Source of the DNA: Clostridiales bacterium
GTDB lineage: Bacteria > Bacillota > Clostridia > Oscillospirales > Oscillospiraceae
Assembly: GCA_021202515.1 (NCBI GenBank)
Contig: JAJQCW010000043.1
Span: forward strand, 62,001-126,000
Direction: 5' to 3'
Length of the DNA stretch: 64,000 nucleotides
In this document: one piece after another, positions 16,990 through 25,242 of the stretch
Layout of the letters: the number at the start of each line of letters is the position of its first letter
How positions within the stretch are numbered: position 1 is the first letter of the stretch
Made by a program: the position numbers and the translations under genes
The notes under the pieces: model-generated
Told to the model about the DNA's origin: nothing
Database searches by the model: none
The model's input: only the letters and a program-made list of their open reading frames with translations

Positions 16990-18108
16990 ATGGAAAAGAG
17001 AAAAATAGCCATTCCCCTTCTGCTGGCCGTGCTGCTGGTCATTGCATTGCTGTCAGCCTGGCTGTACTGGCAGAGCGATTGGAAGGCCCCCGCTCTGGTA
17101 GTCGTGGAGGAATTTGAGGTGGACTATGGTACGCCGGTTTACCTGTACCAACTCGTGGAACAGGCGTCGGACCGCAGCGACTACACCCTCACCCTGTCCG
17201 GCAGCGGACAGATCGACGAAAAAGAAAAGACCATCACCTTTTCCAAGCCTGGCAGCTATCCCGTGGAGATCACCGCCGCAGATGTCCACGGCAACACCAC
17301 CACCGCAACCTCAACCGTCACCGTGGTGGACCGGGTGGAACCGGCGCTGGAAGCGGAAAATCTGACCCTCTACCTGGGAGAAGAAGCGGACTATCTCTCT
17401 GGCGTCACCGCTACGGATGAGGTGGACGGCGACCTGTCCGATGCGGTGCAGGTCAACAGCACCAAGGTGGATTTGGAGACCCCCGGTCAGTATGAGGTCA
17501 CATACTCCGTGTCGGACCGCTCAGGCAACACCGCCACCTGCGCCGTCACCGTCACTGTGGCCCAGCAGCCCGCCCAGGAGATCGCCCTGAACCGGACGGA
17601 GTTGTACCTCTCCGGCAACGAGTACGACCAGTTGGAAGTGGCTGTCTCCCCCACCGACTGGGAGGGAACAGTCGCCTGGACCAGCAGCGACACTTCCGTA
17701 GCCACCGTGTCCGACGGGCTGGTGGTCTGGGCCGGTGAAGGGACCTGCACCATCACCGCCACGGCGGACAGCGCCTCCACCGAATGTCAGGTGACCTGCG
17801 GGGCGCCGGCCTCTACCGCGGTTTGGCTGAGCCAACACACCCTGTCCCTGTCGGAAAACGCCACCGCTACCCTGACCGCCACGGTCTACCCCTCCAACTG
17901 GTCTGGGGATGTCACCTGGACCACCAGCGACGACGCCGTCGCCACCGTAGACGCCAGCGGCAACGTTGTCTGGGCAGGAGCAGGCAGTTGCACCATCACC
18001 GTCACCGCCGGAGAGCAGAGCGACTTCTGCACCGTCACCTGCAAGTCCTCCACTACGACCACTACTGTCATAGATGATTTGCTGGGCGAACTGCTGGGAG
18101 ATGACTAG
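16990..18108 (+). CDS. Membrane-anchored surface protein with Ig-like (BIG2) repeats
   Basis: Predicted extracytoplasmic protein. 372 residues: an N-terminal anchor helix (about 6-26, no lipobox), then two bacterial Ig-like/HYR-type domains (about 40-115 and 125-195), then two BIG2 repeats (about 200-280 and 285-360) that align closely to each other (TVAWTSSDTSVATVS with VTWTTSDDAVATVD; WAGEGTCTIT with WAGAGSCTIT). Each BIG2 repeat has two Cys. The C-terminus is a Thr run and an acidic tail; no LPXTG sorting motif is present. The start ATG has AAGGAGG upstream. The TAG stop lies inside the left end of heptad element A3, so the last residues may have been altered by that insertion. Confidence 0.8.
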   Translation: MEKRKIAIPLLLAVLLVIALLSAWLYWQSDWKAPALVVVEEFEVDYGTPVYLYQLVEQASDRSDYTLTLSGSGQIDEKEKTITFSKPGSYPVEITAADVHGNTTTATSTVTVVDRVEPALEAENLTLYLGEEADYLSGVTATDEVDGDLSDAVQVNSTKVDLETPGQYEVTYSVSDRSGNTATCAVTVTVAQQPAQEIALNRTELYLSGNEYDQLEVAVSPTDWEGTVAWTSSDTSVATVSDGLVVWAGEGTCTITATADSASTECQVTCGAPASTAVWLSQHTLSLSENATATLTATVYPSNWSGDVTWTTSDDAVATVDASGNVVWAGAGSCTITVTAGEQSDFCTVTCKSSTTTTTVIDDLLGELLGDD

Positions 18109-18342
18109 CTATTAGCCGTCAGCTTTTAGCTATTAGTTTGGCTGTGCTTGGTTTTTCGCTGTTCTTTTATTCTTTAGCAGCACCAAACAAACGGCTTCAC
18201 AAGTTATTCATTCTTACCTTTTCGCTTATGATATTTTACAATGGCTATTTTCGTTATTCGCTCTTAGTATTCCTTTTTAGCGCTACGCTTTCCGCTTGCA
18301 GCGCCCGGCTAACAGCTAACGGCTAAGAGCTAACGGCTAACA
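18105..18342 (+). repeat. Heptad-ended element A3 (MITE-like)
   Basis: About 238 bp. Left end units CTAGCTA, TTAGCCG, TCAGCTT, TTAGCTA, TTAGTTT; right end inverted units GCTAACA, GCTAACG, GCTAAGA, GCTAACG, GCTAACA (18308-18342). AT-rich interior without a convincing gene. It starts on the stop codon of the Ig-like protein and ends 16 bases before the cca start, so it fills the whole gap. Confidence 0.7.
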
Positions 18343-18358
18343 CGAAAGGGGGCTTCCC

Positions 18359-19735
18359 ATGTCCATACCGCTTCCGGAAAATGTAGCCTGTATCATTGAC
18401 CGGCTGACCGCAGCCGGGTACGAGGCGTATGCCGTGGGAGGCTGTGTGCGGGACGCCCTGCTGGGCCGAACGCCGGAGGACTGGGACATCTGCACCTCTG
18501 CCCTGCCCCAGGAGGTCATAGCGTGTTTCCCCCAGTGCAAAATTCATACGGTGGGCCTGAAACACGGCACCGTCCTGCTGATGCTGGAGGGCCGGGGATA
18601 TGAGATCACCACCTACCGGACGGACGGCCCTTATCACGACCACCGCCACCCGGACGGGGTGCGTTTTGTCCGCAGCCTGGAGAAGGACTTGGCCCGGCGG
18701 GATTTCACCATCAACGCCATGGCCTACCACCCGGCCCGCGGGCTTGTGGACCCCTTCGGCGGTCAGGCCGACCTGGATGCAGGGATCATTCGCTGCGTGG
18801 GAGAACCTGCCCGCCGATTCCAGGAGGACGGCCTGCGCATCCTGCGGGGGCTGCGCTTCGCCAGCCGGTACGGGTTCCAAATCGAGCCACGCACCGCCGC
18901 CGCCATCCGCCAACAGGCAAAATTGCTGCAATTCGTCTCCGGGGAGCGGATTTTTACAGAGCTGAAGGGCTTTCTCGCTGGAAAGGGCGTGGAGCAACTG
19001 CTGCTGGACTACCGGGAGCCTTTTGGGGCCGTCATGCCGGAGCTGGTCCCCATGTTTGACCACCCCCAGCACAACCCTCACCACTGTTATGACGTGTGGG
19101 GCCACACCTGCCACGCTGTGGGCCAGGTGGCGGGGGACCCGCTGCTGGGTCTGACCATGCTCTTTCACGACGCAGGGAAACCCTGCTGTTTCAGCCAGGA
19201 CGAGAACGGCGTGGGCCACTTCCACGGCCACCCGGCGGAAAGTGTCAAAATCGCCACGGACATCCTGACCCGGTTCCATTGTGACAACCGGAGCAGGGAC
19301 ACCATTTTAACGCTTATCGCCTGGCACGACCGGGTGCGGGTGTTTACCCGGCGGTCTGTCCGGCGGATGCTGGCCAGCATTGGAGAGGAAAACGCCCGGC
19401 TGCTGTTCCGGGTGATGTATGCTGATGCACGGGCGCAAAGCCCCGCCACCCTGCCTCAGAAGCTGGACGGTCTGGCGGAGGGGGAACGCATTTTAGAGGA
19501 ATTACTGGCGGAGGACGCCTGTTTCACCCTCAAAGACCTGGCTGTGTCGGGCAAGGACCTGCTGGCCCTGGGCTACCCCGCCGGGCCGGAACTGGGGGCA
19601 ACGCTGAACACCCTGCTGGACGCGGTGGTGGAGGAGCGGCTCCCCAACCAGCGTCAGGCGCTGCTGGACGCCCTTCCCACGCTGCAACAGAGCGACCAAC
19701 CGCACCGCAACCGGAACAAGAACAAAGGGCAGTAA
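18359..19735 (+). CDS. cca: CCA tRNA nucleotidyltransferase with HD domain
   Basis: Adds or repairs the 3' CCA of tRNAs. 458 residues: class II nucleotidyltransferase head with GGCVRDALLG (about 23-32) and the metal site EDWDIC; RxxRD-type motif RRDFTINAMAY; RNA-binding neck RFQEDGLRILRGLRF; and a C-terminal HD domain (MLFHDAGKPCCF about 263-274) with HFHGHPAES and WHDRV. HD-containing CCA enzymes are usual in Firmicutes and Proteobacteria. Start ATG 18359 follows GAAAGGGGGC. Notably the three tRNA genes seen in this window encode their own CCA, so repair may be a main role. Confidence 0.95.
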   Translation: MSIPLPENVACIIDRLTAAGYEAYAVGGCVRDALLGRTPEDWDICTSALPQEVIACFPQCKIHTVGLKHGTVLLMLEGRGYEITTYRTDGPYHDHRHPDGVRFVRSLEKDLARRDFTINAMAYHPARGLVDPFGGQADLDAGIIRCVGEPARRFQEDGLRILRGLRFASRYGFQIEPRTAAAIRQQAKLLQFVSGERIFTELKGFLAGKGVEQLLLDYREPFGAVMPELVPMFDHPQHNPHHCYDVWGHTCHAVGQVAGDPLLGLTMLFHDAGKPCCFSQDENGVGHFHGHPAESVKIATDILTRFHCDNRSRDTILTLIAWHDRVRVFTRRSVRRMLASIGEENARLLFRVMYADARAQSPATLPQKLDGLAEGERILEELLAEDACFTLKDLAVSGKDLLALGYPAGPELGATLNTLLDAVVEERLPNQRQALLDALPTLQQSDQPHRNRNKNKGQ

Positions 19736-19900
19736 AACAGGTCAAATGTTGCTCTTTTTGAAAAGTATTATAAACTTCGGAGAAAAAAACGTGTAAATTT
19801 TCTTCGATATGAAATATATTTCAATGAAATTGGGCACATTACCGGTTATATTTGCATTTTACCGAATAAAAAAGAGGAAAAACGCCGACTCTTCATCCCC

Positions 19901-19929
19901 TTGCCAGAAAAACTTTCCTGCGGTAAAAT
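19901..19929 (+). promoter_or_regulatory. Sigma-A promoter for pfkA
   Basis: -35 TTGCCA (19901-19906), 17-base spacer, -10 TAAAAT (19924-19929). The 263-base gap 19736-19998 before pfkA is AT-rich and shows nothing else; the short leader has an imperfect GTGGAGC-like hairpin around 19940-19960. Confidence 0.65.
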
Positions 19930-19998
19930 AATGAGGCAGGCGTGGAAGCAGCGCTCCACGCAAAACCGTTATTCTAAGGAAGAAGCGAGGTATTTCTT

Positions 19999-21042
19999 AT
20001 GGCAGCAGAAGTCAAAAACGCAGTCAGACGCATCGGCGTGCTGACCTCCGGCGGCGACGCCCCTGGTATGAACGCGGCAGTCCGTGCGGTGGTTCGCGCC
20101 GCCATTTACCGCGGCATCGACGTGGTGGGCATCCGCCGGGGCTGGAGCGGCCTCATCAACGGCGACGTGTTCCACATGACCACCGCTGATGTAGCCCATA
20201 TCATCAACCGGGGCGGCACCATCCTGTACACCGCCCGCAGCGACGAGTTCCGCACGGTGGAAGGACGCAAGCTGGCCTATCGCACCTGCAAGCTGCTGGG
20301 GCTGGACGGCATCGTCGCCATCGGCGGCGACGGCACCTTCGCCGGCGCGCTGGCCCTGGCCCGTGAACATCCCATCTCCGTGGTGGGCATCCCCGGCACC
20401 ATCGACAACGACATCGGGTGCAGCCACTACTGCATCGGCTACGACACCGCCGCCAACACCGCCATCGAGTGCATCGACCGCATCCGCGACACCATGCAGT
20501 CCCACGAGCGCTGCTCTGTCATCGAGGTCATGGGCCACCGGGCGGGCAACCTGGCTCTGTATGTGGGCATCGCCACCGGCGCCACCGCCGTTCTGGTCCC
20601 CGAAGAGCCTTGGGACTTTGACGAGGACGTGGCGGAAAAGATCCGCGCCGCTCGTTTGGCTGGCCGCACCAACTTCATGGTGGTGGTAGCCGAGGGCGCA
20701 AAGCGCAAGGCCGACGGCAGCTTGGACAACGAAGTGGTGGGCGGCGGCAGCGCCGGTCAGCAGGTTGCCGACATGATCCGCAGCGAACTGGGCCTCGACC
20801 CCCGCGTCACCGTTCTGGGCCACATTCAGCGGGGCGGCGCGCCTTCCGCCCGTGACCGTGTCACCGCCACCCGTATGGGCTACTTCGCGGTGGAGGCTCT
20901 GGCCAACGGCAAAACCAACCGGGTCATCGTCCACCAGCACGGCGGCATCACCGACATCGACATGGAAGAGGGCCTGAAGATGCAGAACACCCTCAACGAG
21001 GACGAAAAGACTGTGCTGAAGTCCATGACCGGCGCAGTGTAA
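19999..21042 (+). CDS. pfkA: 6-phosphofructokinase
   Basis: Phosphorylates fructose-6-phosphate to fructose-1,6-bisphosphate, committing carbon to glycolysis. 347 residues. N-terminal phosphate loop VLTSGGDAPGMNAA; GGDGTFAGA, whose Gly after GGD favours ATP over pyrophosphate (PPi enzymes have GGDD); catalytic GTIDND; substrate loop VMGHRAGNLA; and HIQRGGAPSARDR. The gene is slightly longer than the 320-residue Bacillus enzyme at both ends. ATG start with AAGGAAGAAGCGAGG upstream. It has its own promoter and a strong terminator, so it appears monocistronic; pyruvate kinase is not next to it. Confidence 0.96.
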   Translation: MAAEVKNAVRRIGVLTSGGDAPGMNAAVRAVVRAAIYRGIDVVGIRRGWSGLINGDVFHMTTADVAHIINRGGTILYTARSDEFRTVEGRKLAYRTCKLLGLDGIVAIGGDGTFAGALALAREHPISVVGIPGTIDNDIGCSHYCIGYDTAANTAIECIDRIRDTMQSHERCSVIEVMGHRAGNLALYVGIATGATAVLVPEEPWDFDEDVAEKIRAARLAGRTNFMVVVAEGAKRKADGSLDNEVVGGGSAGQQVADMIRSELGLDPRVTVLGHIQRGGAPSARDRVTATRMGYFAVEALANGKTNRVIVHQHGGITDIDMEEGLKMQNTLNEDEKTVLKSMTGAV

Positions 21043-21075
21043 GAGTACACAGGTTCTTTTTCCCTTTTGAAGCAC

Positions 21076-21113
21076 AGGAGCGTTGCAGGATGAAAACTGC
21101 AACGCTCCTTTTG
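21076..21113 (+). terminator. Terminator after pfkA
   Basis: Stem AGGAGCGTTGCAG / CTGCAACGCTCCT with loop GATGAAAA, followed by TTTTG. It sits between convergent genes. Confidence 0.9.
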
Positions 21114-21169
21114 TTATTGGAAACTGCCTGTAAACTGGCTTACAAGTTGCTTTCAGCCGTGCTGCACGG

Positions 21170-21937
21170 TCATTTTGCCTGAAGATCCCGGATGTAGGTG
21201 GTGGTGCCCTGCTTCTGCACCTCGAACCGGGGGATAGACTGGATCATAGAGGACAGCTTCTTAAAGCCATAGTTCCGGCTGTCGAAGTCAGGGCGCTTTT
21301 TCAGCAGCAGCGTCCCCAGGGCGGAGAGCATCCCATAGCCCTCGTCGTCGGTGATGTCCTCCAGGCTCAGGGCGATCAGCTCGATGATGTCCGCTGTGAC
21401 GGGAGAGATGGAACGGTTGTTCTGGGCGGCGGGCTTGCGCTTGTTGGCCTTCTGCCCGGTGCGGTGGTCCTGCTCCGGCTCCGCTTCCTTGGCGGCGGCC
21501 CGGATGACCTCGATATAGACGAATTTGTCGCAGGAGGCGATGAAGGGCTGGGGCGTCTTTTTCTCCCCCATGCCGTAGACCTTCATCCCCGCCTCCCGGA
21601 GCCGGGTGGCAAGGCGGGTGAAGTCGCTGTCGCTGGACACCAGCACGAAGCCGTCCACCCGACCAGAATAAAGGATGTCCATAGCGTCGATGATCATGGC
21701 CGAGTCGGTGGCGTTTTTGCCGGTGGTGTAGGCGTATTGCTGGATGGGCGTGATGGCGTACTCCAGCAGCATGGCCTTCCAGCTTGCCATGTTGGGGGTG
21801 GTCCAGTCGCCGTAAATGCGCTTGATGGTGGGAGAGCCGTAGACGGCGATCTCCTCCATGATCTCTTTCATGGCGGTGCGGGGGGCGTTGTCCGCGTCGA
21901 TGAGGACGGCCAGACGCAGTTCAATGGGTTCGGGCAT
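21170..21937 (-). CDS. NYN-domain protein with C-terminal OST-HTH/LOTUS domain
   Basis: Predicted RNA-binding or RNA-cleaving protein. 255 residues. The N-terminal NYN (PIN-like, LabA-type) domain shows the acidic metal residues in VLIDADNAP (about 12-20), IKRIYGDW, NATDSAMIIDAMD and VSSDSDFTRL. After a basic linker (HRTGQKANKRK) the C-terminal 65 residues (SPVTADIIELIALSLEDI onward) fit an OST-HTH/LOTUS fold with LLKKRPDFDSRNYGFKKLS. The start ATG 21937 has AAGGAG seven bases upstream; a longer in-frame start inside the repeat is rejected. NYN-LOTUS proteins are known, but their targets in bacteria are mostly unknown. Stands alone. Confidence 0.85.
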   Translation of the reverse strand: MPEPIELRLAVLIDADNAPRTAMKEIMEEIAVYGSPTIKRIYGDWTTPNMASWKAMLLEYAITPIQQYAYTTGKNATDSAMIIDAMDILYSGRVDGFVLVSSDSDFTRLATRLREAGMKVYGMGEKKTPQPFIASCDKFVYIEVIRAAAKEAEPEQDHRTGQKANKRKPAAQNNRSISPVTADIIELIALSLEDITDDEGYGMLSALGTLLLKKRPDFDSRNYGFKKLSSMIQSIPRFEVQKQGTTTYIRDLQAK

Positions 21938-21966
21938 AAAATCTCCTTCCTGGTAAGAAAAATGGT

Positions 21967-22180
21967 AAAACCCCTCCGCCGTCAAGCGGCACTTCCAGGG
22001 CTTCGCCCCTCCCTGCGCCACCGCCTAAAGGCGGCGGCCCTCCTCCCTCGTCGCCGCAGACTTCATAGCGTTCGCCCTGCCACTTGTGGCAGGGTTCACT
22101 TATTCCGTTGCGGCTCCTCCCCCAATCGAACCCGCTTCGCTGGGCTTCGATTGGGTTCCATCGGAAAGTAAGAGGGGTGA
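21967..22180 (+). repeat. Dispersed structured element C, copy 1
   Basis: About 214 bp beginning AAAACCCCTCCGCC and ending near GTAAGAGGGGTGATTAG. It carries the shared blocks GGCGGCGGCCCTCCTCCC, hairpin CCCTGCCAC/GTGGCAGGG (22075-22083 with 22086-22094) and hairpin CCCAATCGAA/TTCGATTGGG (22121-22130 with 22146-22155). It is the most divergent copy, with an extra CTTCCAGGGCTTCGCCCCTC stretch near the start. The rest of 22181-22350 is AT-rich with nothing recognised. Confidence 0.8.
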
Positions 22181-22351
22181 TTAGTAACCGATTAGCGATT
22201 TTCTGTGGAAAACTTGTACTATACCAGCCAAAAGCTGTTTTCTAATTTCATTATACCATAAGAAATGAAAAAGGAAAGTCAAAAATGGCAGACCGAAATA
22301 ATTTAACAAAATACAGTGAAAAAGCGCGGCGCTTTTTGGAGATTGCTGTGG

Positions 22352-22381
22352 TTGTCTTGACAGCGCGAAATTTGGTATAAT
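22352..22381 (+). promoter_or_regulatory. Sigma-A promoter for serC
   Basis: -10 TATAAT (22376-22381) with -35 TTGTCT (22352-22357) at 18-base spacing; a perfect TTGACA at 22357-22362 is only 13 bases away and so is unlikely to be used with this -10. Confidence 0.65.
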
Positions 22382-22387
22382 AGCTCT

Positions 22388-22470
22388 TGCGTCCCAGAGG
22401 CCCGGCGAGTTTGAAGCCGTCAGCCGGGACCAATACACGCGGTGAGATTGAAACCGCAGGTTTGAAAGGA
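22388..22470 (+). promoter_or_regulatory. Structured 5' leader of serC (candidate)
   Basis: Between the predicted start (about 22388) and the ribosome site, two stems are visible: CCCGGC (22401-22406) with GCCGGG (about 22423-22428), the outer GTCCC also able to pair with GGGAC, giving alternative folds; and GCGGT with ACCGC around GAGATTGAA. No match to a riboswitch I know. Confidence 0.35.
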
Positions 22471-22480
22471 GATCCTCCCC

Positions 22481-23569
22481 ATGAGCGATCGCATCTACAA
22501 CTTTTCCGCAGGCCCTTCCATGCTGCCCCTCTCCGTGCTGGAAAAGGCTGGAGCCGAGATCACCAACTACCAGGGGTCCGGCATGTCCGTCATGGAGATG
22601 AGCCACCGGTCTAAGGTGTTCCAGAAAATTTTTGACGACACCAAGGCCAAGTTCAAGGCCCTGATGCACATTCCCGATGACTATGAGGTGCTGTTCCTAC
22701 AGGGCGGCGCGTCCTCCCAGTTCTCCGCCATTCCGCTGAACCTGATCGGCAAGACCGGCAAGGCGGATTACGCCGTCACCGGCAACTTTGCCACCATCGC
22801 CTACAAAGAGGCGAAAAAGTACGGCGACATCGCTGTGGCGGCCTCTTCTGAGGACAAAAACCACACCTATATTCCCACCCAGGAACAGCTTGTGGTTCGC
22901 CCGGACGCCTCTTATTTCTATTATTGCGCCAACAACACCATTTACGGCACCGAATGGCAGTATGTGCCGGAGACCGGCGATGTGCCGCTGGTGTGTGATA
23001 TGTCCTCCGATATTTGCAGCCGCCGGGTGGATGTCTCCAAATACGGCATCATCTACGCCGGGGCGCAGAAGAACCTGGCTCCTGCCGGTCTGACCATCGT
23101 CATCATCAAGAAGTCCCTGGCCGGTCACGAGCTGCCCTTCACCCCGCTGATGATGAACTACAAGACCATGATCGACAAGGATTCCATGTACAACACCCCT
23201 CCCTGCTGGTGCATTTACATGCTGGGCGAGGTGCTGACCTGGCTGGAGAGCATGGGCGGCGTGGAAGGCATGGAGAAAATCAAGCACGGCAAGGCCCAGA
23301 TGCTCTACGACGTGCTGGACAATTCCGCCCTGTTCCACTGCTGCGCCACCGACAAGGCCAGCCGCTCCGATATGAACGTCACCTTCCGCAGCGACTCCGA
23401 CGAGCTGGACAAAAAGTTCGTGGCCCAGGCCACCGAAGCGGGCTTTGTCAACCTGAAGGGCCACCGGAAGGTGGGCGGTATGCGCGCCTCCATCTACAAC
23501 GCCATGCCCGTGGAAGGCGTGGAAAAGCTGTGTGAGTTCATCAAGAAATTCGACAGGGAGAATGGTTAA
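22481..23569 (+). CDS. serC: Phosphoserine aminotransferase
   Basis: PLP enzyme converting 3-phosphohydroxypyruvate to O-phosphoserine. 362 residues starting MSDRIYNFSAGPSMLP, the family N-terminus; MEMSHRSKVF substrate loop; Schiff-base Lys in AGAQKNLAPAGLT (about K197); and GGMRASIYNAMP near the C-terminus. The start ATG has AAAGGAGATCCT upstream. Followed after 214 bases, mostly repeat C2, by serA, so the two serine-pathway genes are adjacent in reverse pathway order. No serB is seen here. Confidence 0.97.
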   Translation: MSDRIYNFSAGPSMLPLSVLEKAGAEITNYQGSGMSVMEMSHRSKVFQKIFDDTKAKFKALMHIPDDYEVLFLQGGASSQFSAIPLNLIGKTGKADYAVTGNFATIAYKEAKKYGDIAVAASSEDKNHTYIPTQEQLVVRPDASYFYYCANNTIYGTEWQYVPETGDVPLVCDMSSDICSRRVDVSKYGIIYAGAQKNLAPAGLTIVIIKKSLAGHELPFTPLMMNYKTMIDKDSMYNTPPCWCIYMLGEVLTWLESMGGVEGMEKIKHGKAQMLYDVLDNSALFHCCATDKASRSDMNVTFRSDSDELDKKFVAQATEAGFVNLKGHRKVGGMRASIYNAMPVEGVEKLCEFIKKFDRENG

Positions 23570-23589
23570 TACCGCTTTGTGAATCGTGC

Positions 23590-23692
23590 TGATTATTCCG
23601 TTTGCTCAGCCATGTGGCAAAAACCCCTCCGCCACCGCCCAAAGGCGGCGGCCCTCCTCCCCTTTCAGGGGAGGCAAGGGGGATTGTGCTTG
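23590..23692 (+). repeat. Dispersed structured element C, copy 2 (internally deleted)
   Basis: 103 bp with both ends of the element (GATTATTCCG...CTCAGCC and AAACCCCTCCGCCACCGCC at the left; GGGGAGGCAAGGGGGATTG at the right) but lacking the two central hairpins present in copies 1, 3 and 4. It lies between serC and serA. Confidence 0.8.
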
Positions 23693-23783
23693 ACATTTGG
23701 TCAACGATTTTGTTCAGGCCAGTATATTTCAGGCTGATGCAAAAGGCACACAACAGAAATTCCCTGATTTTGGAGGAACCGTC

Positions 23784-24950
23784 ATGTATCGCATCAAAAC
23801 AATGAACAAAATCGCCGCTGCGGGTCTGAACCAACTGCCCAAGGAGCGGTATCAAATCTCCGACGAGTTTGAGCAGTACGAAGGGGCCATCGTCCGCTCT
23901 GCCAAACTCCACGGGATGGACTTCCCCCCGGAGCTGCTGGCAATCGCCCGCGCCGGTGCCGGCACCAACAACATCCCCATCGACCGCTGCAACAAGGCCG
24001 GCATCGTGGTCTTTAACACCCCCGGCGCCAACGCTAACGCCGTGAAGGAGCTGGTCATCGCCTCCATGCTCTACAGCAGCCGTGACATCATGGGCGGCGC
24101 GGACTGGGTCAAGGAACAGGTGGCCGCCGGGGTGGACGTGACCACCGTGGTGGAAAAGGGCAAATCCGCCTTCGCCGGACCGGAGCTGGCGGGTAAGACC
24201 CTGGGCATCATCGGTCTGGGGGCCATCGGCGCGAAGGTGGCCAACGCCTGCATCGCCCTGGGCATGAAGGTCATCGGCTACGACCCCTTCCTCTCCGTGG
24301 ACGCCGCTCTGGGGCTGGACATCCACGTGAAGCACACCACCGACCTGGATGTGATCTATCGCAACAGCGACTATATCACCATCCACATCCCCTACAACAA
24401 GGAGACTGCCAACACCATCGACGCAGAGGCCATCTCCAAGATGAAGGGCGGCGTGCGGCTCATCAACCTGGCCCGGGGCGGCCTGGTGAACAACGACGCG
24501 ATCATCGCCGGGCTGGAGTCCGGACATGTGGCCAAGTACGTCACCGACTTCCCGGATAACCAACTGATGGCCTGCAAAAACGTCATCGGCACCCCCCACC
24601 TGGGCGCTTCCACCCCGGAGAGCGAGGAGAACTGCGCTGTCATGGCCGCCCAGCAGTTGAAGGATTACCTGGAGAACGGCATCATCGTCAACTCGGTCAA
24701 CATGCCCCAGGTCAAGCTGCCCCGCAGCGGCCTGTGCCGGGTGTGCGTCATCCACCGCAACGTGCCCACCATCCTGACCGCCATTATGTCCTCCTTCTCC
24801 GCCGCTGGAATGAACATCGAGAACATGGTCAACAAGTCCCGCAAGGAGATGGCGTACACCGTGGTGGACCTGGACACCCGCGTCAGCGAGTCCATGGTGA
24901 ACACCATCGCCAGCCTGCCCAATGTCATTCGGGTGCGGGCGTTGCAGTAA
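23784..24950 (+). CDS. serA: D-3-phosphoglycerate dehydrogenase (short form)
   Basis: NAD-dependent first step of serine synthesis. 388 residues: split substrate domain, Rossmann NAD domain with GIIGLGAIGAKVAN (about 142-155), catalytic Arg in NLARGGLV and His in GTPHLGAST, and a C-terminal ACT domain (CVIHRNVPTILTAI onward) for likely serine feedback. The position where most relatives read VFxxEP, containing the catalytic Glu, reads VTDFPDNQL here. The start ATG 23784 has TGGAGGAAC upstream; a longer in-frame reading into the repeat is rejected. Followed by a terminator. Confidence 0.95.
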   Translation: MYRIKTMNKIAAAGLNQLPKERYQISDEFEQYEGAIVRSAKLHGMDFPPELLAIARAGAGTNNIPIDRCNKAGIVVFNTPGANANAVKELVIASMLYSSRDIMGGADWVKEQVAAGVDVTTVVEKGKSAFAGPELAGKTLGIIGLGAIGAKVANACIALGMKVIGYDPFLSVDAALGLDIHVKHTTDLDVIYRNSDYITIHIPYNKETANTIDAEAISKMKGGVRLINLARGGLVNNDAIIAGLESGHVAKYVTDFPDNQLMACKNVIGTPHLGASTPESEENCAVMAAQQLKDYLENGIIVNSVNMPQVKLPRSGLCRVCVIHRNVPTILTAIMSSFSAAGMNIENMVNKSRKEMAYTVVDLDTRVSESMVNTIASLPNVIRVRALQ

Positions 24951-24970
24951 AACCCCACATTTTCACATTT

Positions 24971-25009
24971 AAAGACCCTCGCTGTCTGAAAAGCAGCGGG
25001 GGTCTTTTT
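24971..25009 (+). terminator. Terminator after serA
   Basis: Stem AAAGACCCTCGCTG / AGCAGCGGGGGTCTTT with T run; between convergent genes. Confidence 0.9.
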
Positions 25010-25020
25010 GGCTTCGTTTG

Positions 25021-25239
25021 TTATTTCTTCTTCGGTTCCTTCAAAAAATCCAGCTCAAACGGCGGGTCCAGCTCTTTGGGGACATACTGGCCGTTTTTAA
25101 TGCGCTGTTTGATGCACTCGGTCAGCAGGTACTCGATTTGTCCGTTCACCGAGCGGAAGTCGTCCTCCGCCCAGGCGGCGATGGCGTTATAGAGCTTAGG
25201 GGAGAGCCGGAGGGGAACCTGTTTCTTGGGTTCTGCCAT
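25021..25239 (-). CDS. Ribbon-helix-helix (Arc-type) DNA-binding protein
   Basis: 72 residues. The N-terminal strand KKQVPLRLSPKLYNAI is a standard RHH ribbon, followed by AAWAEDDFRSVNGQIEYLLTECIKQR (two helices; the VNGQIEYLL turn is typical of Arc-like repressors) and a basic/acidic tail. Three bases after the SPFH gene stop, so co-translated with it. A palindrome overlaps the -10 of this two-gene operon (26264-26288), so autoregulation by this protein is a reasonable inference. No toxin gene accompanies it. Confidence 0.85.
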   Translation of the reverse strand: MAEPKKQVPLRLSPKLYNAIAAWAEDDFRSVNGQIEYLLTECIKQRIKNGQYVPKELDPPFELDFLKEPKKK

Positions 25240-25242
25240 AGG

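Noticed and set aside
22357-22381. TTGACA with TATAAT as the serC promoter
   Set aside because: The spacing is 13 bases, too short; TTGTCT at 18-base spacing fits better.
25021-25239. Antitoxin of a type II toxin-antitoxin pair
   Set aside because: No toxin-like gene is adjacent; the partner is an SPFH membrane protein.
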